Of a DNA stretch of 16,333 nucleotides, positions 14,772 through 16,333 are shown in pieces. Origin of the DNA: Armatimonadota bacterium (GTDB lineage Bacteria; Armatimonadota; UBA10988); contig JACPDV010000280.1 in the NCBI GenBank assembly GCA_016183835.1, forward strand, positions 3,447 to 19,779. Reading direction: 5' to 3'. The stretch's first letter is position 1. Every line of letters starts with the position of its first letter. The notes beneath the pieces were generated by a model that was not told where the DNA came from, ran no database searches, and worked only from the letters and a program-made list of their open reading frames with translations. Position numbers and translations under genes: made by a program.

Positions 14772-16226
14772 ATGGTCACCCGCCTGACGTGGTGGACCGC
14801 CCTGGCGCTGGGCTGCGCTTCGCTGGCATCCGGCGCCTCGCCCTACGTGGTCAACCTGGGCGACTACGCCAAGGGCGACGGCACCGACGAGACCGACGCC
14901 ATCCAGCGCGCGTTCGACGCCATCCCGCCGCGGGATCCCAAGGAGGACGCCACGCCCTACCATCCCGGCGGCGTGATCGAGATCCCGCGGCCGCCGGTGT
15001 GCTACGCCATCTCCAAGACCATCCGTATCGTCGAGCGGTGGAACACGCAGATCCGTTGCGAGACGCCGGTGTGGGGCACGCGAGCGATGCCCGCGATGGC
15101 CTACTTCCGCTGGATCGGGCCGGACGGCGGGACCATGTTCGAGTTCCGCAGTTGCAAGGGCATGGTGGTGCAGAACCTGTCCCTGACGGGGCTGGACGAG
15201 GGCAGCCTGAAGGATACGATGGAGACCTACCATCTCCCCTCCATCGGCCGGCTGACCCACGGGGTGACCGGCATCCGCCTCGGGCCGGAGACGCAGGCCG
15301 GCTTCCAGACCAGCATGACCTTCGACCAGCTCCGCATCAGCGAGGTGGACGTGGCGGTGCGGCTGGGCGCGTTTCCCAACAACGGGCCGGACGTGCGCGA
15401 GCTGAGCTTCCGCCTGGCGGTGCTCGGGCCGTTCTCGGGGCAGGGCGTGATCGCCGCCTCGGGCAACCTGGCGAATGTCACCTTCGAGACCGTCTCCACC
15501 TACGCGGCCAAGGGCGCCAAGGCGGCCTTCGAGATCAACGGCGGCGAGCTGCTGCTCCTCAACTGGAATGGCGCCAGCGAGAAGTCGATCCAGCCCGACA
15601 GCGCCGAGGTGGTGATCAACGCCGGCGGCATCCACATCATCAAGGCCTGGAGCGAATGGTGGGGGCCGTTCCTCAAGACCAACAGCCCGGCCGCGCCCGA
15701 GTGGACACCGGGCACCTACGGCTCGGTCAACTACCCGGTGATCCTCGAAGGCGTGCGCCACTACGACGGCGGCTGGATGCACGAGAAGGTCAACCTGAAG
15801 CAGCCCAATCCGGTGCCGATCTCGATCCTCTACGACCGGCCCGTGCCGCTGCACCTGATCGGCTGCAGCCTGTGGGGCGGGGTGAGTCTCGGCGCGGTGT
15901 CGCAGGCGATCATCATCGACCAGGGCACGGTGTTCGTCGACCGCGACTCCGTCGGGTTCACGGGCGAGGGCGTGACGCGCTACGGGCGGGTGGTTCACGT
16001 CGGCACGCCGCATCCGCAGAACGGGCGGGTGCTCTTGCCCTACGTGGTGGACCGCCGCAACACGCCCGGCACCGGGCCGCCCACCACCGGCGTGTGGGAG
16101 CGGGGCGACGGGATCCTCAACGTCGAGCCCGAGCCGGCGGTGCCGGCCAAGGCATGGCGCGGCTGGGTCTGCATCAAGGCCGGCGAGCCGGGCGAATGGG
16201 CGCCGTACGGGGCGCTGGGGAAGTAG
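14772..16226 (+). CDS. Secreted pectate-lyase-like beta-helix protein
   Basis: The 484-residue product has a signal peptide (MVTRLTWWTALALGCASLASGA, cleavage near 22). It is followed by VVNLGDYAKGDGTDETDAIQ, the N-terminal motif of the pectate lyase 3 superfamily (PF12708) found in polysaccharide-active enzymes and phage tailspikes. Beta-helix coils follow (MFEFRSCKGMVVQNLSLTGL, AVLGPFSGQGVIAASGNLANV). The C-terminus (TGVWERGDGILN then WRGWVCIKAGEPGEWAPYG, about residues 435-482) matches a small motif frequent at the ends of tailspike-like and bacterial beta-helix proteins. The enzyme, if active, would cleave an acidic or neutral polysaccharide; the catalytic residues cannot be assigned. ATG 14772 is supported by AGGAGG (14757-14762), 9 bases upstream and overlapping the previous stop. 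It is probably the last complete gene of the operon and ends with TAG. Confidence 0.83.
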   Translation: MVTRLTWWTALALGCASLASGASPYVVNLGDYAKGDGTDETDAIQRAFDAIPPRDPKEDATPYHPGGVIEIPRPPVCYAISKTIRIVERWNTQIRCETPVWGTRAMPAMAYFRWIGPDGGTMFEFRSCKGMVVQNLSLTGLDEGSLKDTMETYHLPSIGRLTHGVTGIRLGPETQAGFQTSMTFDQLRISEVDVAVRLGAFPNNGPDVRELSFRLAVLGPFSGQGVIAASGNLANVTFETVSTYAAKGAKAAFEINGGELLLLNWNGASEKSIQPDSAEVVINAGGIHIIKAWSEWWGPFLKTNSPAAPEWTPGTYGSVNYPVILEGVRHYDGGWMHEKVNLKQPNPVPISILYDRPVPLHLIGCSLWGGVSLGAVSQAIIIDQGTVFVDRDSVGFTGEGVTRYGRVVHVGTPHPQNGRVLLPYVVDRRNTPGTGPPTTGVWERGDGILNVEPEPAVPAKAWRGWVCIKAGEPGEWAPYGALGK

Positions 16227-16239
16227 CCAGGAGGTACGC

Positions 16240-16333
16240 ATGCACGCGGCCACAGCCACATTGCATCGCCACGTGAGCGCCGTGTGGGCCGGGCGCCCCC
16301 GCCCGGCCCCGGATGCGCCGGCCTGCGGCCGAC
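16240..16333 (+). CDS. Possible partial gene start at right edge
   Basis: An ATG at 16240 is preceded by a perfect AGGAGG (16229-16234) at 5 bases spacing, 13 bases after the previous stop, as expected for the next operon gene. The frame stays open for 31 codons to the window edge. However, the encoded residues (MHAATATLHRHVSAVW then a Pro/Arg-rich stretch) do not look like a signal peptide or known domain, and from 16275 the DNA is hairpin repeat. It may be a gene start interrupted by a repeat, or no gene at all. Confidence 0.3.
   Translation, partial: MHAATATLHRHVSAVWAGRPRPAPDAPACGR
16275..16333. repeat. GC-rich hairpin repeat at right edge, related to the 8889-8974 element
   Basis: GAGCGCCGTGTGG (16275-16287) is identical to the complement of 8965-8977. 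It runs into GGGCCGGGCG (16286-16295), loop CCCC and CGCCCGGCCC (16300-16309), a perfect 10-base stem. A second small stem CGGCC-TGC-GGCCG follows (16319-16331). The shared 13-base core suggests a dispersed intergenic repeat family. The element continues past the window. Confidence 0.6.

Noticed and set aside
1..16333. CRISPR arrays, tRNA or rRNA genes, and transposase genes.
   Set aside because: No regularly spaced direct repeats, no tRNA-like cloverleaf or rRNA sequence and no transposase motifs were recognised in the window.

Overview
This is a high-GC bacterial window of about 16.3 kb, densely packed with genes. It carries enzymes aimed at complex glycans, a dockerin-type calcium-binding domain and GC-rich intergenic hairpin repeats. 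This mix suggests a genome of the Planctomycetota or Armatimonadota type, probably environmental or metagenomic. That placement is inference: there is no rRNA, tRNA or ribosomal protein gene here to anchor it.

Layout. On the minus strand at the left edge, a two-gene unit (about 2042 down to 1) encodes a sialidase-like beta-propeller protein followed, 7 bases later, by an amidohydrolase that runs off the window. A 220-base divergent intergenic region (2043-2262) separates it from plus-strand genes that fill the rest of the window. The first plus gene encodes a lipoprotein with a legumain/caspase-like (clan CD) cysteine peptidase domain. Its frame is closed by a TAG at 4015-4017 but continues in the same frame to a C-terminal dockerin-like domain ending at 4449. 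Then come a neutral-ceramidase-like hydrolase, a short-chain-dehydrogenase-type epimerase, a secreted right-handed beta-helix protein resembling GH141, a 248-base intergenic region full of inverted repeats, a secreted TIM-barrel glycoside-hydrolase-like protein, a 1365-residue exported multidomain protein (LamG-like, discoidin-like, Ig-like, alpha/alpha toroid) and a secreted pectate-lyase-like beta-helix protein. A possible further gene start, overlapping another hairpin repeat, lies at the right edge.

How the genes fit together. Gaps of 2, 20, 7 and 14 bases and clear ribosome binding sites suggest that the genes from 4506 to 16226 form one or two operons, with the 248-base repeat region as the only large gap. 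Four consecutive products have export signals and carbohydrate-active folds, while the epimerase and the ceramidase-like protein lack signal peptides. The locus therefore looks like a glycan-utilisation cluster. It has no visible SusC/SusD pair, transporter or regulator, and its substrate cannot be named from sequence alone. The most notable observation is the in-frame amber codon between the peptidase lipoprotein and its dockerin-like tail.
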